From NCBI GenBank assembly GCA_047608975.1, contig JBLFYM010000010.1, positions 15,040-79,039 on the forward strand: a DNA stretch of 64,000 nt, written 5' to 3'. Of this stretch, positions 17,991 through 27,264 are shown in pieces. Both the position numbers and the translations under genes were made by a program. Each line of letters starts with the position of its first letter. Positions within the stretch are counted from its first letter, which is position 1. Origin of the DNA: GCA-2715965 sp047608975 (GTDB lineage: Bacteria > Verrucomicrobiota > Verrucomicrobiia > Limisphaerales > JAYPXF01). The notes beneath the pieces were generated by a model. It made no database searches, was not told the DNA's origin, and saw only the letters and a list, made by a program, of their open reading frames with translations.

Positions 17991-19925
17991 TCAGCCGGCA
18001 TTGTCAAGTTCGCCCCCCTTCCTGATCTGCGCCGCAACGGCCTGCGTGGCTTCCTGCAATTCAAACGGTTTTTGCAGAATGCTGGTGTCGTATTGTTCAA
18101 TCAACAGACGCTCAGAATCCTCCAGATATCCGGAGGCGAGCACGAAGCGAACACTGGGGTAGGCCTCCGCAACCCGGGCGATCAACTGCAGACCGGTCAC
18201 CTTGCCCATGTTGTAGTCGGTGAACAGCAAATCGGGAGGAGCGGCCATTTTTTCAAGCGCGGCCATGGCCTCATCCGGCGAGGCGGCGGGGGTCACTTCG
18301 TAGCCGGCGGCCTCCAGGCAGTCCTGCGTGAAATCGAGAACGTATTCCTCGTCATCCACGAGCAAAATGTGACCGCTGCCCATTTCCAGTTCGGGCAGGC
18401 CCTGTTCCTCGCACAATTCGATATTCCCGTCGGGTTCCGGCGGCAAACCATCGGCGAGCGGCAGATACATGTTGAAGGTCGTGCCCTCGCCATGACGGGA
18501 ATCCACCTCGAGCAAACCGCCGGCTTCCTTGATCGCCTTGTGAACGATCGACAATCCGAGACCGGTGCCTTTGCCTGGCGGTTTGGTGGTGAAAAACGGA
18601 TCAAAGATCTTGCGCAACAATTCAGGTGGAATACCACCGCCGGTATCCGCCACCTTGCAATGGGCGAAGCTCGCGCCCGCTTCCGCGCCAACCTCCGTGG
18701 CCTGCGTCTCGGTGAGTTCGGTCAAGCCGGCCCATAACAGCAGACGCCCGGAATTGCCCATCGCGTAGAGCGCGTTCACGCACAGGTTCATCAGCATCTG
18801 ATGCGCGTGCGTGGGATTCATATCCACGTAGAGAGGGAGTTCCGCCGGCTGCACATCGATGTCGATCGCGCGTTCCAGCTTATGGCTGGACATCTGGCCG
18901 GCATCCTCAATGAGCTGGTTCAGATCGATCACCTCGCGTTTGTTATCGGAGGCGCGGCTGAAGGAAAGCAGTTGACGGGTGATGTCCGCCGCCCGGCCGG
19001 CGGCGTCTGATACCTGCCGCAGCTTCTGCCGCACGGGCTCGCTCAGGTCCGAAGTGCCGAGCACGAGCTTGGTGTTTCCGCGAATGACCTGCAGCAGGTT
19101 GTTGAAATCATGTGCGACTCCGGCGGCGAGGGTGCCGACGGTCTCCATCTTCTGCGATTGGAACAGCTGTTCTCGCATCTTGCGCTGCTCGGTGATGTCG
19201 CGTTCGAAAGAGGCATAGCCGATGAGATCGCCGTTGCGCTCCCGCACGGGCGTGGCGGATACGGCCACCGGATAGAAGCTTCCATCCGCGTGCAGATTGA
19301 CGAGTTCACTCGTCCAATCCTTTCCGCTTTCCAACGCCGCGCGGCATTCGGCGATTTTCGCGGCTTCCGAATCGGCCCGGAAGAAATCCGCGGTCTGTCC
19401 CAGCACATCCTCGATGGTGTAGCCGGTGATCTTGTGGAAGGCGGGATTGACGAAATTGATCCGGAAGTTGGCATCCGTCATGAACACCGCATCGGCGCTG
19501 CACTCCAGCGCCGCCATGACGCGACGCATGTGTGCCTCCAGACGATGGCGGTCGCTGACGTCGCGCAGACAGACCAGACAATGATCGGCGGTGAGCCGGT
19601 GAATGCTGATGTCCGCGGTGATGGTCGCTCCAGCCCGCGATTTTACGTGGGCCGCCGCGAGGAGCAGTGATCGCGGCCGGCGCGCCTCCGCATTGAACCA
19701 GGACGCCAACCGCGGATCGCGGGTGGGGAGCAGTTCGGTCACTTTGATTGTCGAGTCTCCGTCGAAAAGCTTGCGGGCCGTCTGATTGGATTCGACCAGC
19801 GCGCCATCGGAGCGGCAGATCCACTGGGCATCCGGCGCCCGTTGGAAACTGCTGCGCCAAAGCTCTGGGATTGAAGAGTCGAGCTCTTCAATCCGGCTGA
19901 CGGCAGTGTCTGGAGAATCGTTCAC
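17991..19925 (-). CDS. Hybrid sensor histidine kinase (PAS-PAS-HisKA-HATPase-REC)
   Basis: 644 residues, GTG start at 19925. Two PAS domains (about 25-130 and 137-250), no membrane segment, then HisKA with phospho-acceptor His272 in GVAHDFNNLLQVI, and an HATPase_c domain with N384, DTGGG (427-431) and GKGTGLGLSI. The C-terminal receiver has D524/D525, phospho-acceptor D570 (LLFTDYNMG) and K619. It is probably a cytoplasmic kinase sensing through PAS ligands. The start lies 3 bp after the stop of the HD-GYP gene, so the genes are co-expressed. The HDFNN type is typical of orphan phosphorelay kinases. Confidence 0.9.
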   Translation of the reverse strand: MNDSPDTAVSRIEELDSSIPELWRSSFQRAPDAQWICRSDGALVESNQTARKLFDGDSTIKVTELLPTRDPRLASWFNAEARRPRSLLLAAAHVKSRAGATITADISIHRLTADHCLVCLRDVSDRHRLEAHMRRVMAALECSADAVFMTDANFRINFVNPAFHKITGYTIEDVLGQTADFFRADSEAAKIAECRAALESGKDWTSELVNLHADGSFYPVAVSATPVRERNGDLIGYASFERDITEQRKMREQLFQSQKMETVGTLAAGVAHDFNNLLQVIRGNTKLVLGTSDLSEPVRQKLRQVSDAAGRAADITRQLLSFSRASDNKREVIDLNQLIEDAGQMSSHKLERAIDIDVQPAELPLYVDMNPTHAHQMLMNLCVNALYAMGNSGRLLLWAGLTELTETQATEVGAEAGASFAHCKVADTGGGIPPELLRKIFDPFFTTKPPGKGTGLGLSIVHKAIKEAGGLLEVDSRHGEGTTFNMYLPLADGLPPEPDGNIELCEEQGLPELEMGSGHILLVDDEEYVLDFTQDCLEAAGYEVTPAASPDEAMAALEKMAAPPDLLFTDYNMGKVTGLQLIARVAEAYPSVRFVLASGYLEDSERLLIEQYDTSILQKPFELQEATQAVAAQIRKGGELDNAG

Positions 19926-19928
19926 GGT

Positions 19929-21191
19929 TCAGCAGAAGATCATCAGGGATTGGCGAATCGGACTGATGGAATCGTGATTGTGCAGTTTGTCGATGAACGC
20001 CCGGCTCAGCAGCTGGCCGTTGGGGATGAGCAATACGCCGTTGGCGGTGTAGATACCGTTGGCAATGACCATGCCCGGCAGTAATTCCACCAAGAGGACC
20101 TCACGCTGCTTGCGGGAAACCGGGGCCTTGGGCAGGGAACGCTGGAACGCGCGCACGGCTTCCGGATCAAAGAGCGTGCCGCTGCCGAGCTTGACCGACG
20201 CGATTGCTTCCAGGTCGTTGGTGCCGCTTTCCACGAAGTGCACCACCACCGCCAACAAACGGGCCAGCCGGGGGATCTTGTCGCGGGCCAGACCGTCGGG
20301 AAAACCGGTGCCATCAAATCGTTCGTGGTGGCCGCGAATGGTGGCACCCACAAGTTCCAGATCGGCGGCAAAACTGGTCAGCTCCTGCCCGAGTACCGAG
20401 TGATGTTCAACGAGCCGCCGTTGCGCCTGGTCAATGGTATCCGGACTCTCCTGCCAGCGCTTGATGAGTTTGCGGGGCACACCCACCAATCCGATGTCGT
20501 GCAGCAGCGCGGCGATTTCAAGGGTTCGTTTCTCCTCGGCCGTCAGGTCCATATCGGCGCACATCGTCTGGCAGATTTCCCGGGCCCGGCGCGCCTGGCT
20601 GCCCAGGATCGGGTAAAAGGTTTCAATGGTGGTCAGGCACAGTTGAACTGAGCAATCGAGATTCTTGCTCAGCGCATTTTTCTGTTCCTCGATGGTGGTG
20701 ACCGTCTCGGCGAGTTCGACATTGAGCCTCTTGAGCTTCTTGTTCATCGCCAGCGTGGTCGCCTGCAGGATCTTGTTCCGGCAGATGAGCTGATAGCGGT
20801 TGGCGGAGTTCCGAACAGTGGCCAGCAACTCCTCACGAAGCCATGGCTTGGCGAGAAACCGGTAAATCTCGCCGTGGTTGATGGCGTCAATGACGGTGTT
20901 CAGGTTGACCACGGCGGTGATCAAAATGCGGGTCGCATCGGGCTGAATCTCCTTCACCCGCCCGAGGAATTCGAGTCCCTGCATTCCGGGCATCACCTGG
21001 TCGCTGATCACCACGGAATACTGATCGCTGGCGATGTATTCCAACGCCTCCTGGGCGTCGCATGCAGTGTCGATCTGGTAGCCCTCGCGTTTCAACGTAT
21101 CGCACAGCGCGATGCGAACGATCTCCTTGTCATCCACCACGAGAATGCGATGGCAGGCGGGATCGACGGATAAATTTTCGGCATCAACCAT
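19929..21191 (-). CDS. Response regulator with HD-GYP-like phosphodiesterase domain
   Basis: 420 residues. N-terminal receiver with D20/D21, phospho-acceptor D64 (ISDQVMPGM) and K115. A coiled linker (140-175) leads to an HD-GYP domain with H231-D232 (LLHDIGLVGVP) and HHERFDGTGFP (288-298). The diagnostic GYP is GFP here. A C-terminal 80-residue tail (LLVELLPGMVIANGIYTANGVLLIPNG) is seen in several RpfG-like proteins. Predicted cyclic-di-GMP phosphodiesterase controlled by phosphorylation, with the two neighbouring kinases as candidate donors. Its ATG overlaps the upstream kinase stop by 8 bp. Confidence 0.9.
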   Translation of the reverse strand: MVDAENLSVDPACHRILVVDDKEIVRIALCDTLKREGYQIDTACDAQEALEYIASDQYSVVISDQVMPGMQGLEFLGRVKEIQPDATRILITAVVNLNTVIDAINHGEIYRFLAKPWLREELLATVRNSANRYQLICRNKILQATTLAMNKKLKRLNVELAETVTTIEEQKNALSKNLDCSVQLCLTTIETFYPILGSQARRAREICQTMCADMDLTAEEKRTLEIAALLHDIGLVGVPRKLIKRWQESPDTIDQAQRRLVEHHSVLGQELTSFAADLELVGATIRGHHERFDGTGFPDGLARDKIPRLARLLAVVVHFVESGTNDLEAIASVKLGSGTLFDPEAVRAFQRSLPKAPVSRKQREVLLVELLPGMVIANGIYTANGVLLIPNGQLLSRAFIDKLHNHDSISPIRQSLMIFC

Positions 21192-22737
21192 AGATAGTGT
21201 TCAGTAGGTTCGCGTCAAGGATACCTCTCAGCTGTGCAGCGGTTGCAGCCTCGTCCGCGCATCCGGCTATAGTTGAATCGGCAAAGCAGGAGAGATCTTG
21301 AGAGGAAATTTCGCCAAGGTTCAGCATCGCCACCAACGGCAGGCCGCGAGAGCGTTGCCGGACCTGTTGGAGCAATTCGATGTGAGCGTCTGAATTTATG
21401 CCACCGGCGGCGACAACCACGGCGGCGAAGTCCAAGCCGTGAGTCTCGAGATGATGGAAAGCAAGCTCCCGGGATTCCGGGGTGACGATCCGAATGGAAT
21501 GCTCACCCAGTGCGGGACGCCACCTGTCGGCGGTGTCGCCGTCGAAATTGATCAACAGCGCCCACTGCTCATCCGGGCCGGCAGATCGCTCCGGTGGACT
21601 CGCAGCCGACAGCCAGATTTCAACGGAAGTGCCGCGGCCTTCATCGGAATCAAGTTCGATCACACCGCCGCTGAACTCCACAAACTCGCGGACCTGCACC
21701 AGTCCCAACCCGATTCCAAGATTGTGCACGTGAGTTGTGAACCACGGGTCGAACACACGTTCCAACTCACCGGGGCTCATGCCGCGACCAGTGTCGGAGA
21801 TCCGCACATAAAGCACGCCCGATTGGGTGTCACTCAAGGTGTCCAGTGACGTCAGGGATTTTGGTACCTTCTCGGCCTGACTGAGTTGAATGCGAAGCAC
21901 GCCGCCCTCAGGCATGGCCCAGACGGCATTCAAAAGCAGATTCGCGAGCATTTCCGAAAAGCCATTTCGAGCGGCATAAAGAAGTGGTGGATCAACGCCT
22001 TTCTCCAGTCGCACCTCCACCTTCGCCGGAACCGTCCGGCCCAACAGGTGCAACGTCTCGTCCAGCACGGCCGAAGGATCAAAGAACTCCGGTTCGGCCC
22101 GACCTCGGCGCAAGGCACTGCCGAGGTTTTGGAGGACATCCCGCGCCTGCATGGCGGAATTCAGCATGGCGGTGGAGCCCTCGGGGGGCGCACCAACGGC
22201 CTGCATGCCGGCAATCAGATTCGCCAGTTCATGGAGCATGCCGCGGCACATGCGCACACCCGCGGCGGAGATGGCGCTGCGCAGGAGCCGGGCCTCGGCG
22301 TGCGTCTCTCGGGTGGCATCGATCCAGCAGCCGTCAAACCCCTCAATATCTCCGTTGGGCGCACGCAGAACCGTTAGCTGCTCCCGGATGTGGTAGATGC
22401 GCCCGTCGACCTGGTTGCGGATTCGAAAACACTGTGACATTCGGTCACGCCCTGTATTCAGCCGATGTGCGCGGAGTTCCTCCCGGTCGGAAGCAGGAAC
22501 GCATTTCCAAAACGCGTCCGGATCCTTGATCAAATCGGTGGGAACGATGCCGGTAATGGGCAAGGAAGCCGCATTCAGCTGAGCGATACGACCATCGGCG
22601 TGCAGCCGGAGAACGACCACCGGCAACCAATCCAAATCTTCCCGGGGCAGCACCCGGGGAGGGTGGCTGAGTCCGCTTCGCTCCTTTGTGCCCGGAACCG
22701 CGGGCAAGGCAGAACCTTCACGTTCAGCGACTGGCAT
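21184..22737 (-). CDS. PAS-type sensor histidine kinase with degenerate C-terminal receiver
   Basis: 517 residues from the ATG at 22737; a TTG at 22818 is in frame and would add 27 residues. PAS domain at about 35-145, then a dimerisation helix with His169 in MLHELANLIAG, HATPase_c with the DTGRGM box and GIGLGLVQV. The last 115 residues fold like a receiver (ALLINFD, then LDFAAVVVAAGGIN, then LPLVAMLNLG). However, neither the acidic pair nor the phospho-acceptor Asp is where expected, so this is a pseudo-receiver. First gene of the operon; overlaps the HD-GYP gene by 8 bp. Confidence 0.85.
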   Translation of the reverse strand: MPVAEREGSALPAVPGTKERSGLSHPPRVLPREDLDWLPVVVLRLHADGRIAQLNAASLPITGIVPTDLIKDPDAFWKCVPASDREELRAHRLNTGRDRMSQCFRIRNQVDGRIYHIREQLTVLRAPNGDIEGFDGCWIDATRETHAEARLLRSAISAAGVRMCRGMLHELANLIAGMQAVGAPPEGSTAMLNSAMQARDVLQNLGSALRRGRAEPEFFDPSAVLDETLHLLGRTVPAKVEVRLEKGVDPPLLYAARNGFSEMLANLLLNAVWAMPEGGVLRIQLSQAEKVPKSLTSLDTLSDTQSGVLYVRISDTGRGMSPGELERVFDPWFTTHVHNLGIGLGLVQVREFVEFSGGVIELDSDEGRGTSVEIWLSAASPPERSAGPDEQWALLINFDGDTADRWRPALGEHSIRIVTPESRELAFHHLETHGLDFAAVVVAAGGINSDAHIELLQQVRQRSRGLPLVAMLNLGEISSQDLSCFADSTIAGCADEAATAAQLRGILDANLLNTIYG

Positions 22738-23110
22738 GGGTTTAATATCGGCCGCAAACGGAAACGCCTGAGACGGAATCTCAACTATTTTGTCACCACC
22801 CTGAAATGCTTCTCCCAAAAACTCTCACGAGCGCGGCGGCCCGGTAGCGCGGCTCTGGAGAGCCAAACTGTTCCGCTGGCGTTCGTTACTGGTGTGGGTC
22901 GCCGCAATTGATGTGACCTATGTTTCTTCGTCCTTGGCTTAACCTTGGTCCGAATCTCCGAAGATTGAGACAAAGATTAAGAATTCTGCCTCAGAGCCAG
23001 ATTCACTTGAGTTACGATCTGTTTGACGGCCTGCACTGGCGGACCACAAGCCGAATCGATTCGCATACGGTGTTTCCCTAATGAGGGATACAGGAGAGAT
23101 TACCCGCCTC
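22738..23110. other. 373-bp non-coding stretch
   Basis: This holds the upstream region of the signalling operon (minus) and the downstream region of a GNAT gene. It contains a small palindrome GGCTCT-GG-AGAGCC near 22853-22866 and a purine-rich GATTGAGACAAAGATTAAGA phrase near 22964-22983, typical of degenerate intergenic repeats. No gene was seen. Confidence 0.4.
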
Positions 23111-23977
23111 TCAGCCAGCCGCTGGATCGGTGATTCCGAACTGCAGCAACGGCTGACTGCTCACATTGGCTTTCCCCCGCCACATCCGAATCAAATGACG
23201 GACGGGTCGGAACCCGGAGTCTTTTGCCAGCTCGGCGGCGGACGTATTGGCGTCCGGCAAATCCCAGAAAGACCGGCCGCGGATCCGGCGGAGAATCTTC
23301 CCGGCAATCAGAAGTCCCCCGGCCTCGTCCGATGCCACAATAGGTCCGATGTAATTTGCGCGCATTCCTTCGCGCGCCATCCCAAAGGCGGTCACTTTCC
23401 CGACCTCATCGTGCGCCACCGAAACGATGGCCGACCGATCCGCCAGTCGTCCCAGCCAACGGAGCCTCCTCGCGCCGAAGATCTGGGCATCCCAATCGAT
23501 CTGATCCGGAAACGTCTCCCGCGCAAACGCCACGCTCGCGTCCCCCGTAGGATTTGCCTCCCAGCGATGCAGTTCCCATTCGGCGGTGAACCCGAGCTTT
23601 TCGTAGACCATCATCCCTTCCGGCGTCGCATCGAGTTTGATGCACTTCACACCTTCATTGTCCAGATAGGCAATGGCTTGTTGCATGAGGGCGGAGGCGA
23701 TTCCACGGCGGCGATAGTCCGGATCCACCAACATCATGCCGATCCAGGCCAGATCCGATCCGTAGGAAGTCGTGGTGACCGTTCCCACCGGCTGACCCTC
23801 CCACTCTGCGAGGAAGCAACCGGAGGGTTCATATTCCATGAAACGGACCCAGTCGGCGCGGGTCTGGTTCCAACCGGCAAGGGCGCGCAGTCGATCCGCA
23901 TGGACGAGATCCGCGGATTGCAACAGCCGGATCTGGAGTGGGTCGGGAATTGCTTTCCTGCTGTGATCCATGACCAT
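23111..23977 (-). CDS. GNAT acetyltransferase with C-terminal YitH-like domain
   Basis: 288 residues from the ATG at 23977; ATG 23971 is equally possible. The N-terminal GNAT domain has the acetyl-CoA motif A: WIGMMLVDPDYRRRGIASALM, followed by CIKLDATPEG and VYEKLGF. The C-terminal half (about 165-265; SVAHDEVGKVTAFGMARE, ANYIGPIVASD, GLLIAGKIL) resembles the second acetyltransferase-like domain of YitH/HolE proteins. The substrate is unknown. The start is only 5 bp from the ATG of the divergent enolase-superfamily gene, so each promoter must lie inside the other gene or be shared. Confidence 0.8.
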   Translation of the reverse strand: MVMDHSRKAIPDPLQIRLLQSADLVHADRLRALAGWNQTRADWVRFMEYEPSGCFLAEWEGQPVGTVTTTSYGSDLAWIGMMLVDPDYRRRGIASALMQQAIAYLDNEGVKCIKLDATPEGMMVYEKLGFTAEWELHRWEANPTGDASVAFARETFPDQIDWDAQIFGARRLRWLGRLADRSAIVSVAHDEVGKVTAFGMAREGMRANYIGPIVASDEAGGLLIAGKILRRIRGRSFWDLPDANTSAAELAKDSGFRPVRHLIRMWRGKANVSSQPLLQFGITDPAAG

Positions 23978-23982
23978 CCAGC

Positions 23983-25434
23983 ATGACTTACCGCATTGAA
24001 TCCATCGAGGTCTTTGTTCGCGAGACACCACCCGGCCGCATGGCATTTCTGATCGGGAAGCAGCAGGGAAACCAGCCCCCACCCAAGCGTCGACCCCGCG
24101 GGATTTTGCTCTGTCGGATGACGATGTCCGATGACCGCGGCCGCGTGGTTCGGGGCATGTCCGGCGACCGGCCATCATTTGGCTGGTTGGACAAGCGAAA
24201 GCATTACGACAGCGATCAAAAACTGCAGCGGCTGTTCGCCCTCTTGGAATCCGCGCGCAAGATCTGGCTCGCAGAACCCCGCTTCAAAAGCCCGTTCCGA
24301 CAATGGCTGACTTGTCACTCCGAGGTGCAGCGGATCGGGCGGGAAACGGATCACGAAAGCCTGACGGCGAGCTACGTCTCCGCCCTGATCGAACGCGCCA
24401 TGATCGATGGCGTCTGCCGGTTGCACAATCTGTCCGTCTTCGATTTTCTCCACCAAGGCAAACTGGATTTCGATCCGGGTCAGGTTCTGCCCGAACTCCG
24501 TGGGGTGGAGCTGAGCAAGATTCTTCCCCCGCGGCCGCGCACCTCGTTCTTTGTCCGCCACACCGTCGGGTTGGGGGATCCGATCCTCGCGGCCGATCAG
24601 CCTCGCGAAAAACGCATCAACGACGGCGAGCCGGAGACCTTGGAGGAGTACATCCGCCAGGACGGGCTACGCTACTTCAAGGTCAAGATCGGGGGTGATC
24701 CGGACGCGGACCTCGATCGCCTCAAGCGGATCTGGCAGGCCGTGGTGAAGGCCGACGAACCAGTGGTGACGCTGGATGGCAACGAGAGTTCCAAGGACAT
24801 CGACGCATTCGCCCGCTTCGTTGAACGCTTCGCAAAAGAGATCCCCGGACTGTTTCAGCATACCTCTTTTATCGAACAGCCCCTGACCCGCGCGGTCACA
24901 CACGATGCCGGAACCACGCAGACAATCAGGCGGCTCTCAAAAATGAAACCGCTCGTGATCGATGAAGCTGACGGGAACACCACCGCCTTTCATCATGCCT
25001 TCCAGATTGGCTACGACGGCTCCTCCCACAAAAACTGCAAAGGATTCATCAAGTCCCTGATCAACTACGCCCTGTGTCGACGCTTCACGGACACGACGGG
25101 CCGCAACGCGTTTCAATCGGGCGAGGATCTTTCGCTGATGCCACTCGTGCCACTGCATCAGGACTACGCGGCCCTGGGCGTGCTCAACATTGCTCACGCG
25201 GAACGCAACGGGCATCACTACAGCTTCGGCCAAGGTCATCTCAGCGCCGGAGAAAAGGTTCTGGCAACCCGACACCATCCGGATCTCTACACGGAACGGC
25301 GGGATGAACTCTTCCTCGATATCCGGAAAGGCAAACTGAACTGCAAGTCCCTGCAGTGCCCCGGTTTCGGAGTCCGATTCGAACCGGAGTGGGAGCGCAT
25401 GACACCCCTGGAAAAATGGACTCCCATCTGGTGA
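23983..25434 (+). CDS. Enolase-superfamily (mandelate racemase/muconate lactonising-like) protein
   Basis: 483 residues, longer than the usual 350-400. Superfamily marks: YFKVKIGGD with Lys233/Lys235 as candidate acid/base, VTLDGNES with metal ligand D265, FIEQPL with E298, and LVIDEADG with D327/E328 as third ligand region. The N-terminal capping domain (1-180) is enlarged and has a basic segment at 26-40. The C-terminal part (KNCKGFIKSLINYAL, SGEDLSLMPLVPLHQD) is conserved-looking but not a family I can name. It likely abstracts a proton alpha to a carboxylate; substrate unknown. Divergent from a GNAT gene. Confidence 0.7.
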   Translation: MTYRIESIEVFVRETPPGRMAFLIGKQQGNQPPPKRRPRGILLCRMTMSDDRGRVVRGMSGDRPSFGWLDKRKHYDSDQKLQRLFALLESARKIWLAEPRFKSPFRQWLTCHSEVQRIGRETDHESLTASYVSALIERAMIDGVCRLHNLSVFDFLHQGKLDFDPGQVLPELRGVELSKILPPRPRTSFFVRHTVGLGDPILAADQPREKRINDGEPETLEEYIRQDGLRYFKVKIGGDPDADLDRLKRIWQAVVKADEPVVTLDGNESSKDIDAFARFVERFAKEIPGLFQHTSFIEQPLTRAVTHDAGTTQTIRRLSKMKPLVIDEADGNTTAFHHAFQIGYDGSSHKNCKGFIKSLINYALCRRFTDTTGRNAFQSGEDLSLMPLVPLHQDYAALGVLNIAHAERNGHHYSFGQGHLSAGEKVLATRHHPDLYTERRDELFLDIRKGKLNCKSLQCPGFGVRFEPEWERMTPLEKWTPIW

Positions 25435-25438
25435 TCCG

Positions 25439-25903
25439 TTATTTTGACAGGCGGCGCGCGAAATAGATGTGACGGGTCTGCTCGCCAAATTTGCTGTTCG
25501 CAAACAGCCGGGCAGCCGCTTCGTTGGATTCGTCCGTATCCACCAATAGAAAATCCGCGCCGGCGGCGCGGAATTGGGCAGCCAAGGCATCGATCAGTTT
25601 GCGGGCAGTACCGCGACGTCGATGCCGACTCGCAACGCCGATCCAGTTCAACCAGCCGTAGCCGCCCCCGTTCGGCCGCTCCATGAACGTGCCCAAAGTG
25701 AAGCCCACCAATTGCCGCCCCGAGACGGCAACCAGACAGAATTCCGCGTCCCCGGAATATAGGTTCAGCACCTCCGGCTCATCCCAGGTGCGATAGAGCA
25801 GCGGCAAGTTCTCCGCCGTGAAAAGTTTTTCACCCAGCGCAACGATTTTTGGAATGTCCTTCAGTTCCATCCGTCGCACGGAGATATCAGCAGGTTTCTT
25901 CAT
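25439..25903 (-). CDS. GNAT family N-acetyltransferase
   Basis: 154 residues from the ATG at 25903; a longer in-frame start at 25963 would run into mgtE. A single GNAT domain with motif A LNWIGVASRHRRRGTARKLIDAL and C-terminal VDTDESNEAAARLFANSKFGE. The start is 4 bp after the mgtE stop, so it is co-transcribed. It converges with the enolase-superfamily gene, with 4 bp between the stops. The substrate cannot be inferred. Confidence 0.85.
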   Translation of the reverse strand: MKKPADISVRRMELKDIPKIVALGEKLFTAENLPLLYRTWDEPEVLNLYSGDAEFCLVAVSGRQLVGFTLGTFMERPNGGGYGWLNWIGVASRHRRRGTARKLIDALAAQFRAAGADFLLVDTDESNEAAARLFANSKFGEQTRHIYFARRLSK

Positions 25904-25907
25904 GGCC

Positions 25908-27218
25908 TCAAAGTCTTCCGAATGCGATCGCTGCCAGCCCGAGCACCAGCAGGAATCCGGCAATGTCTGTGACGGTGGTCAGCAGTATGCTGGAAGCAAG
26001 TGCGGGATCAATCCGCAACGCCTTGAGACCAAACGGAATCAGCACCCCGAACGCAGCAGCAGCAGCCATATTAAGAAACATGGCCACGCCGACCACCATT
26101 CCGATCAGCGCACTGTCGAGCCAGATCCAGCCCACGAGTCCCACCACCAACCCGATCGCGACACCATTGATCAGCCCCAGCAGAACCTCCTTGAACAGGG
26201 CGCGGCGACCGTCACCGACTTCGATCTCGCCCAATGCCATATCCCGAACGATGACCGTCAAAGTCTGCATCCCGGCGTTCCCGCCCTGCCCGGCGATGAC
26301 GCCCAGAAACACCGCCAGTGCGGGAACAGCGGCGATCATCGGCATAAAGTAAGCCACCACCACGGAGGCCGTGAACGCCGTGGCCAGATTGACATACAGC
26401 CAGGGAAGCCGCCGCGAGAGGGACGTGGTCCAGGGGGTGGATGAACGTTCTTCACCGGACAGACCGACCATGAGTTGCATATCCTCAGTGGCCTCTTCCT
26501 GGGCAATTTCCAAAGCCTCCCCAGCATTGACAACACCGACGAGTTTCCCGGCCTGATCGAGAACCGGCAGGCCCAGATATCCGTAGTCTTCAAACTCGCG
26601 GGCAACCGCCTCCTGATCGTCGTCCACCTGCAGAAATTTCACATCGCGTACCATGACCTGTTCGACCCGGGACTCCGGCAGGGCGAAAACAAGTTCCCGG
26701 AGGGGCACGACTCCGACCAGGCGTTTGGCGTTGTCGATGACGTAAAGATACGAAATGTCATCCCGCTTGCGATCGACTTGCTGGCGGAGACGCTCCTGGC
26801 ACTCGCTGACCCGTTCCTCCGGGGTCAGGGTGATGAAGCGATCGCTCATGATGCCGCCCGCGGTATCTTCGGGATAGCGGAGCAGTTCCTCGATCCGAAC
26901 GCTGACTTCGTCGGGCAGCGCCTCGAGCATTTGCTCCCGGCGCTCCTCCTCCAACTCACCCAGAATGTCCGCGGCGTCGTCATGCGGAAGTTCGCCCACC
27001 AGTTCCACCACCCGTTCCTGAGAAAGGCCTTCGGTGACCTTCTCAAACTGATCTTCGTGGAGTTCGGCGAGCGCCGCGGCGGCGATCTCGATCGGGAGAT
27101 TGTTGAGGAGTTTGACGCGTTTGGAATCCGAGGCACGCCGCAGCCGATCCGCCAGATCCACCGGGTGGAGTCGGGCGTGTTCCTCAATGAACAATGGGCG
27201 TTGTGAATCGTCGGCCAT
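25908..27218 (-). CDS. mgtE: Magnesium transporter MgtE
   Basis: 436 residues. N-terminal MgtE N domain of helical repeats (about 12-120, ELPHDDAADILGELEEE), a CBS-domain pair (about 125-250, with VPLRELVFALP and YGYLGLPVLDQAGKLVGVV), a connecting plug helix, and five transmembrane helices (about 275-436). The pore signature AVFLGVIAGQGGNAGMQTLTVIVRDMALG is intact. The channel is gated by cytosolic Mg2+ through the N and CBS domains. Divergent from trpS, with 247 bp between starts that include a hairpin in its leader. Confidence 0.93.
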   Translation of the reverse strand: MADDSQRPLFIEEHARLHPVDLADRLRRASDSKRVKLLNNLPIEIAAAALAELHEDQFEKVTEGLSQERVVELVGELPHDDAADILGELEEERREQMLEALPDEVSVRIEELLRYPEDTAGGIMSDRFITLTPEERVSECQERLRQQVDRKRDDISYLYVIDNAKRLVGVVPLRELVFALPESRVEQVMVRDVKFLQVDDDQEAVAREFEDYGYLGLPVLDQAGKLVGVVNAGEALEIAQEEATEDMQLMVGLSGEERSSTPWTTSLSRRLPWLYVNLATAFTASVVVAYFMPMIAAVPALAVFLGVIAGQGGNAGMQTLTVIVRDMALGEIEVGDGRRALFKEVLLGLINGVAIGLVVGLVGWIWLDSALIGMVVGVAMFLNMAAAAAFGVLIPFGLKALRIDPALASSILLTTVTDIAGFLLVLGLAAIAFGRL

Positions 27219-27264
27219 GTAGCTTCGGGGGCGGGTTGGACCCGCATATCAGGTTCCGGTGCCG

